From NCBI RefSeq assembly GCF_023701485.1, contig NZ_JAMQBK010000039.1:124001-188000 (forward strand): a stretch of 64,000 nucleotides of DNA. The letters are read 5' to 3'. The notes under the pieces were generated by a model. That model was not told where the DNA came from, searched no databases, and saw only the letters and a list, made by a program, of their open reading frames with translations. The DNA is from Aporhodopirellula aestuarii. Its GTDB lineage: Bacteria > Planctomycetota > Planctomycetia > Pirellulales > Pirellulaceae. Below are positions 1 to 8,738 of this stretch, piece by piece (positions within the stretch are counted from its first letter, which is position 1; every line of letters begins with the position of its first letter). The position numbers were made by a program, and so were the translations under genes.

Positions 1-48
1 AACAGTTCCACAATCACGTTGGCATGATCGGGAAAGCGATCCGCGTAA

Positions 49-636
49 TCTGCGAGTTGCGGAGATTGCCCTCACCTTTCGGGTGACAACAACTGCGAAG
101 TTGCCTCAGGGATGGCAGGTTGTCTGGCTAAAGTCACGCCCGCGGCTTGCAACGCCTGCCAGAACGAATCCAACCCGCGAGCGATCAATGTCGTCATGAT
201 CGGTATGGCGTTGGTCAACAAAAAGCGACGCAAACAAGACGTCACCGAGTTGGAAGCACTTCTTCGCAACTACATCCCGGACGAAGACCCGATGCCGGCG
301 ACGCTGAAGATCAGCAGCTTTTGGCCCGGTCCCGGCAACGAACTCAAAAAGATGATCGCTTGGTTTGCCAAGCCGAGCGAAACGTGCAACTGCGAAACCC
401 GTGTCGACACGATGAACGACTGGGGTGCAGAAGGTTGCCGCCGAAACATTGACACCATCGTCGATTGGTTACTCGAAGAAGCCCAAGCAAGAGGACTCCC
501 GCATGGAAGGTTTACGCAAGAAAACGTGCCGATCGACTGCCGATCCAACTTCATTTCCAGAATTGGCATTCGTTTTACCTTGCCCATCGAGTCGAGGTTG
601 AAGTACGGTGGTTCCTCACACGCGAACGCGACGTAA
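49..636 (+). pseudogene. Cysteine-rich conserved hypothetical protein, start and tail lost
   Basis: The open frame runs from just after a stop at 46-48 to 636. Only the part to about 530 looks like real protein. It opens with a cysteine-rich stretch (CGDCPH, then ACNACQ), has a middle part reading WPGPGNELKKMIAWF, a CNC motif, and then MNDWGAEGCRRN...IVDWLLEEAQARGLP. I recall this architecture from uncharacterised proteins common in planctomycete accessory regions, whose function is unknown. The frame has no ATG, GTG or TTG before the first cysteines. The first ATG (112) falls inside the cysteine motif and would remove half of it, so the start seems lost. After about residue 140 of that reading the family resemblance ends, and the frame runs antisense into an M28 peptidase scrap. 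This suggests a recombination joint near 530-580. Confidence 0.5.
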
Positions 637-823
637 CGAGCTGTTCGTTTGCCCTGGTGCTCGCGAAGCAACCGGCTGACCTCCAGCATGACCGCAACGG
701 CCGAAGCGTTGTCGTCAGCACCAGGCGTGGAGTAAACAGTGTCGTAGTGGGCATCGAGCAGCACGATCTCGCCCGCACGCTTGGTTCCGGTTTGCTCCAC
801 AATCAGATTCGTAGCTTCATCGT
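580..823 (-). pseudogene. M28-family metallopeptidase fragment
   Basis: About 80 codons match the core of M28 zinc aminopeptidases: EIVLLDAHYDTV, then STPGADDNAS, MLEVSRLL, KRTARYVAFACEE and PPYF. In the family the His and Asp of AHYD, the Asp of ADDNAS and the Glu pair of the final EE bind metal or catalyse. No signal sequence or upstream domain precedes the fragment, and after SMGK the frame becomes unrelated sequence antisense to the neighbouring decayed gene. Both ends are therefore missing and the product cannot be functional. A shorter paralogous scrap lies at about 53180-53330 in the opposite orientation. Confidence 0.72.
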
Positions 824-864
824 GAGGACTTGATTTCTTTGTCCCTTGGGGGCTCCGGAGACGG

Positions 865-2001
865 TTAACTGAAACGGTTGATGCGGAATAGATCCAAGTT
901 GAAGTCGTGGGTGTCGCCGACCGCCAAATGCATTGCGATTTCGCCGAGAACGCTCGTGAACTTGAATCCATGACCCGAAAGTCCTGCGATCACAACGACG
1001 TTGAGATGCTCGGGCAACGTGTCAATCAGAAAGTGTTCGTCACTGGTCATCGTGTAGTAACATCCCGCGTGGGATCGCAAGTGAGTCGTCGCACCGGGCA
1101 AGTGCTCGCGAACGAATTCTTGCACAAGTCGAAGGTCTTCCGCATCGGTGGCATAGTCGCCGCGGGTCGGTATCTCGACGCTTTGGCCGCCGCTGTGACG
1201 CGCAACCTTGATGCCGTTGTCATCGATCGATGGGAATCCGTAAAAGTAGCCGCGAGGTAGCTCAAAGAAGAAGCATGGGAGATGCGGTGATTGATCGGAT
1301 TCGGCCGGCGCGGCGCTAAACCAGTACTGGTGTTTTCTCAGCACTTGCAATTGCACGCCCAGGCCGGACAAGACATGGCCGCTCCAGGGTCCGGCTGCGA
1401 TGATCAGCCGGGCGGCGGAATATCGGCCTTGATCGGTTTCGACCACAACACCCTCGGTTGTGGCCGACCAAGTCCGCACGGTTTCGTTGTGACGGCACAC
1501 GGCACCCTGATCCGCGGCACATTGCAAATAAGCGGCTACGCACGACTCCACCTTCAGATAGCCCGCGTTTGATTCAAAGACCGCCGCCATCTCGGAACTG
1601 GCGGAGAGTCCTGGCCAGCGGTTTTGAACTTGATCGATCAAGAGTTTTTCAATGTCCAGTCCGTATCGTTCGGCACTTCGGATCACACCAGGGACAACCA
1701 CGCCATCGACCGGTCCGACTTCGACCAGTCCGGTTCGTACAAACAACCGCTGGTCGGAGGCCTGCTCCAGCGACTCCCACAACTCATAGGCGCGTCGAAG
1801 CAACGGTATGTAGGCGGGGTGTTCAAAGTACGCCTGTCGAATCACACGCGTCTTTCCGTGCGAGCTGCCATGATTGTGCACGGGTGAGTATTGGTCGATT
1901 CCCAAAACTCTCAAACCGGCCAAAGCGGCATGGTACGCCGCCGCACTGCCGACACCGCCGAGCCCCAAGACAATCAAATCCCAATTCGAATCGGTATTCA
2001 C
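865..2001 (-). CDS. Monomeric sarcosine oxidase / N-methyl amino acid oxidase family flavoprotein
   Basis: A 378-residue FAD-dependent amine oxidase of the DAO superfamily. It is expected to demethylate sarcosine, N-methyltryptophan or a related N-methyl amine using oxygen, giving formaldehyde and hydrogen peroxide in the cytosol. The Rossmann motif GLGGVGSA is at 13-20, with an acidic IDQ at the end of the second strand. SHGKTRVIR at 47-55 matches the family's flavin-contacting loop. Lys265 in GIKVARH corresponds to the oxygen-activating lysine of monomeric sarcosine oxidase. Cys314 in HAGCYYTMT is the expected covalent FAD attachment site. The length is normal for the family. The predicted start is GTG with no clear Shine-Dalgarno sequence. 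It stands alone between decayed genes, so substrate choice cannot be read from context. Confidence 0.9.
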   Translation of the reverse strand: MNTDSNWDLIVLGLGGVGSAAAYHAALAGLRVLGIDQYSPVHNHGSSHGKTRVIRQAYFEHPAYIPLLRRAYELWESLEQASDQRLFVRTGLVEVGPVDGVVVPGVIRSAERYGLDIEKLLIDQVQNRWPGLSASSEMAAVFESNAGYLKVESCVAAYLQCAADQGAVCRHNETVRTWSATTEGVVVETDQGRYSAARLIIAAGPWSGHVLSGLGVQLQVLRKHQYWFSAAPAESDQSPHLPCFFFELPRGYFYGFPSIDDNGIKVARHSGGQSVEIPTRGDYATDAEDLRLVQEFVREHLPGATTHLRSHAGCYYTMTSDEHFLIDTLPEHLNVVVIAGLSGHGFKFTSVLGEIAMHLAVGDTHDFNLDLFRINRFS

Positions 2002-2289
2002 CGTTTGCCGTTCAACGGTGTTAATGAGCCCATCGATTGTTCCAACGAATGATTCTCTTTCATGTTACCCACCCCTGCTGAAACGATCTCGCGATCACGA
2101 AAGTACGCGAGCAAGTATTCTAGCGAGCTCGAATTCATCCATCGGCTGCTAGAACGACGCATCCACCGCATTTCCTGCAAGAATACCGGACCGCAAGTCG
2201 AGAAGCCGAAACCCAAGTGGGTAGGCGAATCTGTAGAACCTTTCGTCTTCTGTCACGGGGCGCCTGAAAAGGGACCACCTGTCGGGACC

Positions 2290-2470
2290 TGGTCCCTTTT
2301 GAACTTTTCTCGGCATTCTTTAGCCGGTAGCTGCGGCCGGTGATCTTCATGATCTCCGCCGACTGCAAGAACCGATCCAAGATCGCACTGGCGCTCGGTA
2401 CGTCACCGATCAGCTTGCCCCAATCCTCTAGAGGACGGTTTGATACCCCGAGGACCATGGTAGGTGTGCT
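2290..2470 (-). pseudogene. IS21-family IstB (transposition helper ATPase) C-terminal remnant
   Basis: About 55 codons read VSNRPLEDWGKLIGDVPSAS followed by AILDRFLQSAEIMKITGRSYRLKN. This is the typical C-terminal end of IstB-type AAA+ proteins that assist the IS21 transposase. The ATPase core with its Walker motifs is absent upstream, and no IstA transposase is present. I see no terminal inverted repeats. It is the last scrap of an eroded insertion sequence downstream of the helicase gene. Confidence 0.7.
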
Positions 2471-2718
2471 TTGAGCCGGCGAATTCACCGAGTACTGTTG
2501 CGTAAATGAACACCGGCACTCCTGAAACCTGGACGCGCAAACAGCTACGCGAACGCTGCAAACTCAGCGATGGGTGTTAGACGGTTCTACGGCAGGCGAT
2601 CAGTGATCGAGGACTGACGGCAGTCGATCACTCTCGATTTCGAAGACATTGCCTCCCCTGGAACGCGACAAGATCGCATCGTGGTGACCACGCCCAAACC
2701 AATCCTGCCCACGGAACG

Positions 2719-5025
2719 TCATGGATTCAGTTGGCAATGCCCTGATGATGCCACGGCCGAATCGTACCAACCCGCTGCTTCCCACCGAGCAACACGATTG
2801 GGAACCGCATGTTTCCAAGAGTCACGTAATTGACGCCGCCGCTCCCACAGCAGCTGCCTGAGGGGTTGAGGCAAGAAGATCATCTCCCGCTCAAGAAGCT
2901 GAAATATATCTTCCTTGCCGACCCTCCATTGACCGATCGCGGTGTTCCCACCTGGTAACACCCGTCCGAATTCGCAATTCCCCTGCCATTGATATCGCGA
3001 GTGATTGAAGATCTGCATCCACAGGGCGATCCAGGGGATGATTTTGCGATAGTCCGTCGTGCCCTGGTGCATACGGACCTCAAGAAGCTGGATCGCATTG
3101 TCGATGCGATTTAAGTTGACCGAGTGATATCGCGATAGCGATCCGGAGGAGAACAGGATCGGGGCCTTATTGAGCTTTCTACTGTCGCGGTAGGGCTTGC
3201 AGAACTCGTTCCGCCCGTAGTTGTCATAAGTGTAGGGCCCGTGCCACTGGTACAGCCTCGAGGGTGCGACTAGGGTGTAGAGTCCATTTTCTAACCGCGT
3301 CAATCGGGCGGCGAATCCCCTTCGACGTTCTTCCGTATTGAGGCGAGTTGCCAGGGTAATGTGAAGGCCCGTTTCGTGATTGATGCGCATCGTGGGCGAC
3401 TGGTCCAAAAACCGGTCCAGCCCCTGAGACACTCGGGCTAGTTCGTCAAATCCATCGCGGTTAACCAGAATCGGAGAGACAACCTCCCAGCCGCATGAAC
3501 TGTCATAGCAAACCCGCCACGAGCAGTGTTCGTTATTTTCGTGGTAGCCAAGGGGGCGTTGGCACACCGGAAGCGAAGCGGAATGCTTGAGGCACTCGAT
3601 GATCTTCTGGGCACCGACGCGCCAGTCGCGGTCGCGAGACCGGGGACGAGGCGACGTTCCGATTTCAATCTCGACCCCAAACGTCTGGTCGCATGCAAAC
3701 GGAACTCCCGCAAGCCCGGGCAACTGCAGCACTTCGAAGCGTCGCACATCTTCGAGCTCGTCATGCTGAACCCTAGGACCACTCGGCATCGTCGAGGAAG
3801 TCGGCGCAACGCCTTGGGTATATTCCTTGGCGTGAAATAGCTGCGAGCCCAGGCGGGTTACCGAATCGGTAAACTCGACGATGGTGAACGAGTCCTTACC
3901 AGGGGATTTTCTAGCACCGCGACCCACCATCTGTGCCAGCAGTGTCAAGCTGTCCGTGGGACGCGTCAAGAAGACCGCATCGATCTCAGGTACGTCAAAC
4001 CCACTGGTCAACATCTCGACTGCTACCAGCGTATTGATGCGCCCTTCACGGAATTCCGAGATTGCGGTTTGGTTGTCCTCGGCGTTGTTGGCTGAATGCA
4101 CGGCTTTGGATGGTACGCCACTTCGCGACAAGAGGGTGGCGAGTTGATTGGCATGGTTGATGTTACATGCAAACATCAAAACACGCTGATACTGGCCCTT
4201 TTGGTAACCTTGCAAGAACCGCTGGATGATTTTTTCGTTTCGGGTTTCGCGATCTCCCAGATCGGCAAGCGACTTCGGCGTGATCTGCCCGCTATTAATG
4301 ATCGGATCCCATGTCTCGCCCGTAGCGAACTCTTCGATGCGGGGCGTAGCGAGGAACTCGGGACAAAGCTCTGCAAATGATTTGGCGTAGGCGATGTGAT
4401 GTGTCTCTGGATCGACGCGAGGCGTCGCCGAAAGCCCGATCATCAGTGACTGGCCCAAGAACCGATCCAGCAACGCTTTTCCATGCTGGGCTGCAGCGGC
4501 CCAGTGACACTCATCGATAATCACCAACAAGGGCTGCTTGCTGAAAGGGTCATGAGCGTCACTCGAGAAACGGCTGTACCAAGTCTGGACCGTGGTAAAC
4601 AGAAATCTCGCCTGTTGATTTTCCTTCATATCCGGCAGACCCTTCGGGTCGCCAATCGTTCCCATTTGGCTGCTGTATTGGGGTACGCATGCTTGACACT
4701 TCCGCCATGCTTGCTCGAGCAGATCCCAGCTCGGCGCGAGCCAAAGAACTTTCATGTCCTCGTTGCGATCAAGAAAGTCGTACGCCAGCTTCATGGCAAC
4801 CAGCGTCTTTCCCGCGCCGGTCGGAAGGCTGATCACCTGCACACGCTCGGGGTCGCTCGATAAATGATGATCGGTCTGCTGGACGGCATCACGCTGATAC
4901 CGACGAAGCTCCGGGAACCTGTGATCTTCGTCTGAGCCCTTACGTTTCCCTTCGATCGAATGGGGCGAAGGTATGGCAGCAATTGTCGCCAATGGAATTA
5001 CAGCAGTTGATTCGATAACACTCAT
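2719..5025 (-). CDS. SF2 DEAD/DEAH-type helicase fused to a putative amidoligase domain
   Basis: A 768-residue two-part protein. Residues about 38-400 form a superfamily 2 helicase of the type III restriction/UvrB-like kind: Walker A PTGAGKT at 68-74, DECH at 171-174, LSATP at 198-202, and motif VI QMVGRGAR at 365-372. Residues about 449-680 match the putative amidoligase family (ATP-grasp-related COOH-NH2 ligase fold): FGVEIE at 449-454, DSSCGWEVVSPIL at 508-520, TGLHI at 552-556, SVNLNR at 635-640, and EVRMHQGTTDYRK at 649-661. Family members are thought to form amide bonds between carboxylates and amines, often peptide-like. ATG 5025 is preceded by a strong GGGGAGG about eight bases upstream, so it has its own initiation signal. 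It lies last in a same-strand run of genes. How a nucleic-acid motor and an amide-bond enzyme cooperate is unknown; tagging or modification in defence against mobile DNA is speculation. Confidence 0.9.
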   Translation of the reverse strand: MSVIESTAVIPLATIAAIPSPHSIEGKRKGSDEDHRFPELRRYQRDAVQQTDHHLSSDPERVQVISLPTGAGKTLVAMKLAYDFLDRNEDMKVLWLAPSWDLLEQAWRKCQACVPQYSSQMGTIGDPKGLPDMKENQQARFLFTTVQTWYSRFSSDAHDPFSKQPLLVIIDECHWAAAAQHGKALLDRFLGQSLMIGLSATPRVDPETHHIAYAKSFAELCPEFLATPRIEEFATGETWDPIINSGQITPKSLADLGDRETRNEKIIQRFLQGYQKGQYQRVLMFACNINHANQLATLLSRSGVPSKAVHSANNAEDNQTAISEFREGRINTLVAVEMLTSGFDVPEIDAVFLTRPTDSLTLLAQMVGRGARKSPGKDSFTIVEFTDSVTRLGSQLFHAKEYTQGVAPTSSTMPSGPRVQHDELEDVRRFEVLQLPGLAGVPFACDQTFGVEIEIGTSPRPRSRDRDWRVGAQKIIECLKHSASLPVCQRPLGYHENNEHCSWRVCYDSSCGWEVVSPILVNRDGFDELARVSQGLDRFLDQSPTMRINHETGLHITLATRLNTEERRRGFAARLTRLENGLYTLVAPSRLYQWHGPYTYDNYGRNEFCKPYRDSRKLNKAPILFSSGSLSRYHSVNLNRIDNAIQLLEVRMHQGTTDYRKIIPWIALWMQIFNHSRYQWQGNCEFGRVLPGGNTAIGQWRVGKEDIFQLLEREMIFLPQPLRQLLWERRRQLRDSWKHAVPNRVARWEAAGWYDSAVASSGHCQLNP

Positions 5026-5437
5026 GTAGATGTCCTCCCCGGACGGGTGCCCGTGCCTAGATTTTGATTAGGAACGCTTCCTCTTCTGGTTCAGTTTGTG
5101 GAAGCTGTAGATCGCCCCAAAGATCGATGCTCACGCTTTCGGATTAACGCCCACGGCAGGCGAGTACCATGCAATAGGGCGGTCTGCAGTCCAGTCGGTC
5201 TGCTATCGGCTCCAGCCCTCTCGCGAAGCCACTGCAGACATGGAAAAGCGTGCACACCGATCGGGCGAGTTGACTTTGCTGGTTCTAGCAGCACGGCCGT
5301 TTTCACCAAACACGGCCTGGACAGTCGCTTGGAAAAACTCAGTCAGCCTTTGTGGATCACCCTTCTGTAATTCAATGAGTGGTACAGGATCGCTACCGAC
5401 GCCATGTCGGTGGGCGGTATCCGGAAGACGCCTCGGT
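5026..5437. other. 412-base gap between unknown gene and helicase gene
   Basis: There is no confident gene. On the minus strand a frame from about 5405 to 5203 reads like protein (PVPLIELQKGDPQRLTEFF, then QATVQAVFGENG) and ends at a stop. It has no ATG and no recognisable family, so it could be a decayed small gene between two members of the module. The bases just before 5026 hold the helicase ribosome binding site. Confidence 0.4.
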
Positions 5438-6223
5438 CTAGGCTGATGACTGGTTTGATTGCAACTTGCGCGTGTGCTTAAGGTGTTGTGTCCAAGCCTG
5501 GTAGATTTTCGTCCAGCGGCCGTGAGCTCGCTCCACTGCGGATCCCCAATACGCTGATCTCTTTTCATCCTGACCGGTAACGCTGGGCATGATCCAGCAC
5601 CGCATCAGGTCCATCCAAGCGATCACAACAACTTCCGCGTACATCCGACTGAGCGGGTCGTTTTCGGCGGAACCAAGGATCTCCGTGGTGTCCGCGTCAA
5701 GACGACACCGCCAAAGAGCAACGTTCTCGGGCGAGGCTGAGCCGACGAACTGGAGTAAGTGTTCACGTGAGACCGCGATCATGTCGGTAGCCTCGCGAAG
5801 TATCTCCGGCTGGGCGGCGATCCAGCTATCAAGCTGAGCTCGTGCGTCGACGTCGCCGCTCTCGGCGAGCCGGCAAACCTCTTTGAACTTGTGGAGACCC
5901 GGCATCTTCTTGTCGGCTTTGGGGGGTGCTGTGGATTGGCTGTGCATTTCAAGTTCGCCCATTTGTCGAATGACCTTCCAGTTTGTGGACCACTCGCTCA
6001 ACCATTCCAGCGATATATTGGCTGCGATGTCATTGTCTCTTTCGCGGCAGCAGGCTTCGCGATGGGCAAGCTCGTTGGCTTTCGCGAGACGCTCCTCTTC
6101 CACGAACAATTGAACCACCGGGTCCGAGGCCTTGCCGATGTAGCGTTTCTGCCGCTTGCCGTTGAGACGCCGTGCGAGGACGACATAGTTTTTCGCTGTG
6201 CCTTTTCGTTGTTCGATTTGCAT
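5438..6223 (-). CDS. Conserved hypothetical protein with basic N-terminal module
   Basis: About 261 residues from ATG 6223. An upstream TTG at 6256 in the same frame would add 11 residues but lacks a ribosome binding site. The N-terminus (NYVVLARRLNGKRQKRYIGK) resembles a short basic module I recall at the start of uncharacterised proteins on integrated planctomycete elements, where an aromatic/basic stretch is followed by a KxYIGK-type turn. The rest is mainly helical, rich in acidic and tryptophan residues, with no enzyme motif. The gene follows the 299-codon gene closely, which suggests co-transcription. A DNA-associated accessory role is possible but unproven. Confidence 0.65.
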   Translation of the reverse strand: MQIEQRKGTAKNYVVLARRLNGKRQKRYIGKASDPVVQLFVEEERLAKANELAHREACCRERDNDIAANISLEWLSEWSTNWKVIRQMGELEMHSQSTAPPKADKKMPGLHKFKEVCRLAESGDVDARAQLDSWIAAQPEILREATDMIAVSREHLLQFVGSASPENVALWRCRLDADTTEILGSAENDPLSRMYAEVVVIAWMDLMRCWIMPSVTGQDEKRSAYWGSAVERAHGRWTKIYQAWTQHLKHTRKLQSNQSSA

Positions 6224-6260
6224 AGACTTTGTGTACCACACATGCCATTTCAACAAAAAA

Positions 6261-7160
6261 CTATGCTGAATGCCGTCTTCCGCCTATCAAAATGTGCGAA
6301 TTATCTTCAGATCGCACAACTGGCAGTGCGTATTCTTCCGTGCCAAGGAATCTGCCGAGCACTTGTGCAGTTCTTTTTCCGAGCACGTGGCTGAGGTTGT
6401 CGAAGTGGGAGGGCTGCCGTGACGATAGGTCTCCGATTCGCAGGGCAACCTCACACAGACGGTTGGCGTCGGTCTCCGGTAGTTGGTGCCGCATCAGTAA
6501 GAGCTGCAAACGCTTGATCTCACGGCCCCTGCTCGTGGCCAGATCACAATCTTCGTGCAGGTGCGGGATTCCCGCCAGCCAGCGCTCACAGACCGCGGGC
6601 CCGCAGCGGTAGGATTCGCGGCACACAATGTTGTGCAGATCGCTGACAGGTTTACCATCTCGGTCGAAGACGTGGCAGGCCAACCAGGCCTTGGCATCGA
6701 GGCTGTCGAGGACATCGAAGTAGACGTCACAGTAGTCCCGCACGGTTTGAGTGGCGAGACCGCTGCGTACGGCGACGACATCGGGCGGCAGCCTCGCCAG
6801 CAATCTTGCCTCGACGTTCAGCCGTGTTGCCGGATCGTGAAAGATTGTCTCGGCCGCCGCGATGTCGAGTAGATGATCTCCGCGATAATGCGTACGTGCA
6901 TCGAAGGGTGCTCCTCGCCGGTAGTCAACAACTTGCCAGAACTCCGAACCATAATCGACATTCGCCGCCACGACGCCATGTGTGACAACCGATCGTGCCC
7001 TTTGCCATCTCCACACTGGACCCATCGCGAAACGAACATACTTCCGAGTGTCCTCTGCCGACATCTTGTCTTGACGACATATGGGGAACGAGAACTGAAG
7101 AGGTTCAGCAGGTGTTGCAGCCATGATTTTTCGTGGGCGAGGAAACGGGATAAGAAGCAC
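6261..7160 (-). CDS. Conserved hypothetical protein, HTH-like middle segment
   Basis: 299 residues from a GTG at 7160; an in-frame ATG at 7124 is an alternative start and neither has a clear ribosome binding site. The stretch RLNVEARLLARLPPDVVA, then VRSGLATQTVRDYCDVYFDV, looks like the short helix-turn-helix-like segment I have seen in uncharacterised planctomycete proteins (an 'ARLLAG..D..IA.R.GL....V..Y...FFDV' pattern). No catalytic motif is visible. It starts 25 bases after the stop of the 249-codon gene and ends just before the next gene, so it belongs to the same transcription unit. Function unknown. Confidence 0.7.
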   Translation of the reverse strand: MLLIPFPRPRKIMAATPAEPLQFSFPICRQDKMSAEDTRKYVRFAMGPVWRWQRARSVVTHGVVAANVDYGSEFWQVVDYRRGAPFDARTHYRGDHLLDIAAAETIFHDPATRLNVEARLLARLPPDVVAVRSGLATQTVRDYCDVYFDVLDSLDAKAWLACHVFDRDGKPVSDLHNIVCRESYRCGPAVCERWLAGIPHLHEDCDLATSRGREIKRLQLLLMRHQLPETDANRLCEVALRIGDLSSRQPSHFDNLSHVLGKRTAQVLGRFLGTEEYALPVVRSEDNSHILIGGRRHSA

Positions 7161-7185
7161 CGCATCGAGACTAGCGATTGCGACC

Positions 7186-7935
7186 TCACATTGACTTCGC
7201 CACCAGCCGTCGCGGCGTGTGCTTAGCGAGCTGTTTCACCGGCAGCATCTTCTCGTCCAGGTTGTATGAGCAAGGATAGCTCTTGGCGATCGTGAACAGC
7301 TCGTTCTTGCCGGTGTGGATGATTGGTGTGAGGCAGCGAACCATGTTTGCCTTCTTCCTCCCGGTGAGGTAATAGTCGTCGATCAAGTCAAGGCGATTCT
7401 CTAGCACCTCCGCAATAGCGTTCTTTTCGAACTTCGTTTGCGGGGGATAGATGGCAGCGGCGAATGCAAGTTGGCAACCCACGGTCAGGTTGAGCTGAAT
7501 TGGTTTATTCGCCTGCGCATCTTTGATGTATTTCCCAATCGTGTTGCGGTGGAGGTCGATTCTCGCACGCAGCCATCTTGCACTGGGGATAGCACCCGTT
7601 CCGAGATGGAATCGTTGCCCTTGTCCCCCGATGAGTCGTAAGTATGCGGCCAAGCGAGTCTCGATTGATAGGCCAGGGTTCCTCAACCGACGTGAATCTA
7701 GCCGGCTCGCATACCAATTGCAGTAGCGTACGTATCCAGCAGGACCGGCGGCCGCAAGTTCGAACGCGGTCGTCCCCTCCGGCAACCCGGCCAGGATAAG
7801 GTAGTCGGCGTCGACAGGAGTGGAACTAGGCAGTGAAGGTGGCGATGAGACAGACAACAGAGAGGTCCTTACCGAGGGAGCGTTGATGGTTTGCACAATG
7901 ATAGGTGCATCAGCCTGGACTCCAAAAAGATGCAC
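7186..7935 (-). CDS. Hypothetical protein, 249 residues
   Basis: The predicted start is GTG 7935 with a weak upstream signal, so the true start may be downstream. The N-terminal 45 residues are low-complexity and rich in Ser and Pro. The rest is compact, with NTIGKYIKDAQ that could be a DNA-recognition helix and a basic C-terminal tail (KHTPRRLVAKSM). No family recognised. It sits between the HTH gene and the 299-codon gene in the same orientation, with a gap of only 25 bases downstream, so it is probably part of their operon. Confidence 0.6.
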   Translation of the reverse strand: MHLFGVQADAPIIVQTINAPSVRTSLLSVSSPPSLPSSTPVDADYLILAGLPEGTTAFELAAAGPAGYVRYCNWYASRLDSRRLRNPGLSIETRLAAYLRLIGGQGQRFHLGTGAIPSARWLRARIDLHRNTIGKYIKDAQANKPIQLNLTVGCQLAFAAAIYPPQTKFEKNAIAEVLENRLDLIDDYYLTGRKKANMVRCLTPIIHTGKNELFTIAKSYPCSYNLDEKMLPVKQLAKHTPRRLVAKSM

Positions 7936-8003
7936 ATGGAATCGTGCTGTCGATTAGTTACGCGGGCGTGTTCACGTTCGCGACCTGCTGCCGTAGGACC
8001 AGC

Positions 8004-8450
8004 CTAATTGTCTTGGCGGCTACCGATGCCTTTCATCAAGAACTCAGCCAGCGTTCCTCTGCGTTCAGGGGCCTCTTCGCACCAGCGGTCTGCATCGGCT
8101 AGCCGAGCCCGCTTCTCCGCCCCTAGTTCTTCGAACGGAACAGGCGGACAGACTCCCGACAGGATCGCCAGGGTATTCATCGCATCGAAGTTGATCTGCT
8201 TGCGGTGGCCCGTTTTCAATTTCGAGATTGCTGTCGGGTCACACCCCAGAAACGTTGCCAGCCGCTTGATGGTTGGGCGACAGTCATGCCCTGGTCGGTA
8301 TTGGTGCCCACGTTGGTCGCATGAGCCGAGAAAGCTGAGGATGCGTTCCTCTAGCGACTGTTGGTTGAAATCCCGCTTGCGGGATTCTTGGTAAGACTCC
8401 GAATTCAGCATCTCGATGAGACCGGGGAGATCGGAACGGTCGTTGTTCAT
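8004..8450 (-). CDS. Cro/CI-type helix-turn-helix protein
   Basis: About 148 residues from ATG 8450, chosen over 8483 because AAAGGA lies seven bases before it. The central part (RPTIKRLATFLGCDPTAISK, then LKTGHRKQINFDAMNTLAIL) fits an XRE/Cro-type helix-turn-helix: helix, GCDPTAI turn, recognition helix, and a supporting helix. The N-terminal part is charged. The C-terminal part is acidic and may mediate oligomerisation. It is a likely transcriptional regulator of the surrounding module. It lies between the small gene that overlaps the ParB-like gene and the unknown genes, a common place for a control gene of a mobile or defence island. Confidence 0.75.
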   Translation of the reverse strand: MNNDRSDLPGLIEMLNSESYQESRKRDFNQQSLEERILSFLGSCDQRGHQYRPGHDCRPTIKRLATFLGCDPTAISKLKTGHRKQINFDAMNTLAILSGVCPPVPFEELGAEKRARLADADRWCEEAPERRGTLAEFLMKGIGSRQDN

Positions 8451-8552
8451 GGTTATTCCTTTGGGAATGAATGGAAATGACAAGGGTACTTACCCACAAG
8501 CTGCTGCCAGAGGAGCATTTCCCGAGGGACGATACTCGGGCAGTGGCGTCGC

Positions 8553-8738
8553 TTATGCCTGGGGAATCTGGTTGAGTCTCTGATTCAAACGCTCGATCGC
8601 TTGCTCCACGGCAGGAGTGTCCGGATCGACTGCCACGTGCTCATCGTCGTCCGTGGCTCCTATGAACTTGTCGCTGCCGGATCCGTACACCATGATCGAG
8701 ACATCCAGCTTGGGCCCCCTAAACCCAGGCCACCTCAC
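8553..8738 (-). CDS. Small hypothetical protein overlapping the ParB-like gene
   Basis: 61 codons. The sequence after residue 16 (MVYGSGSDKFIGATDDDEHV, then a coiled-coil-like AVEQAIERLNQRLNQIP) has a composition that looks coding. Its start overlaps the last 20 bases of the ParB-like gene in another frame, as in translational coupling. An internal ATG at residue 16 is an alternative start. No family recognised. A small partner protein of the ParB-like product is one possibility. Confidence 0.5.
   Translation of the reverse strand: MRWPGFRGPKLDVSIMVYGSGSDKFIGATDDDEHVAVDPDTPAVEQAIERLNQRLNQIPQA

Noticed and set aside
1458-2024. Plus-strand frame of 188 codons opposite the sarcosine-oxidase-type gene
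   Set aside because: The translation is Arg/Pro-rich without a domain, while the minus strand encodes a complete flavoenzyme with all key residues.
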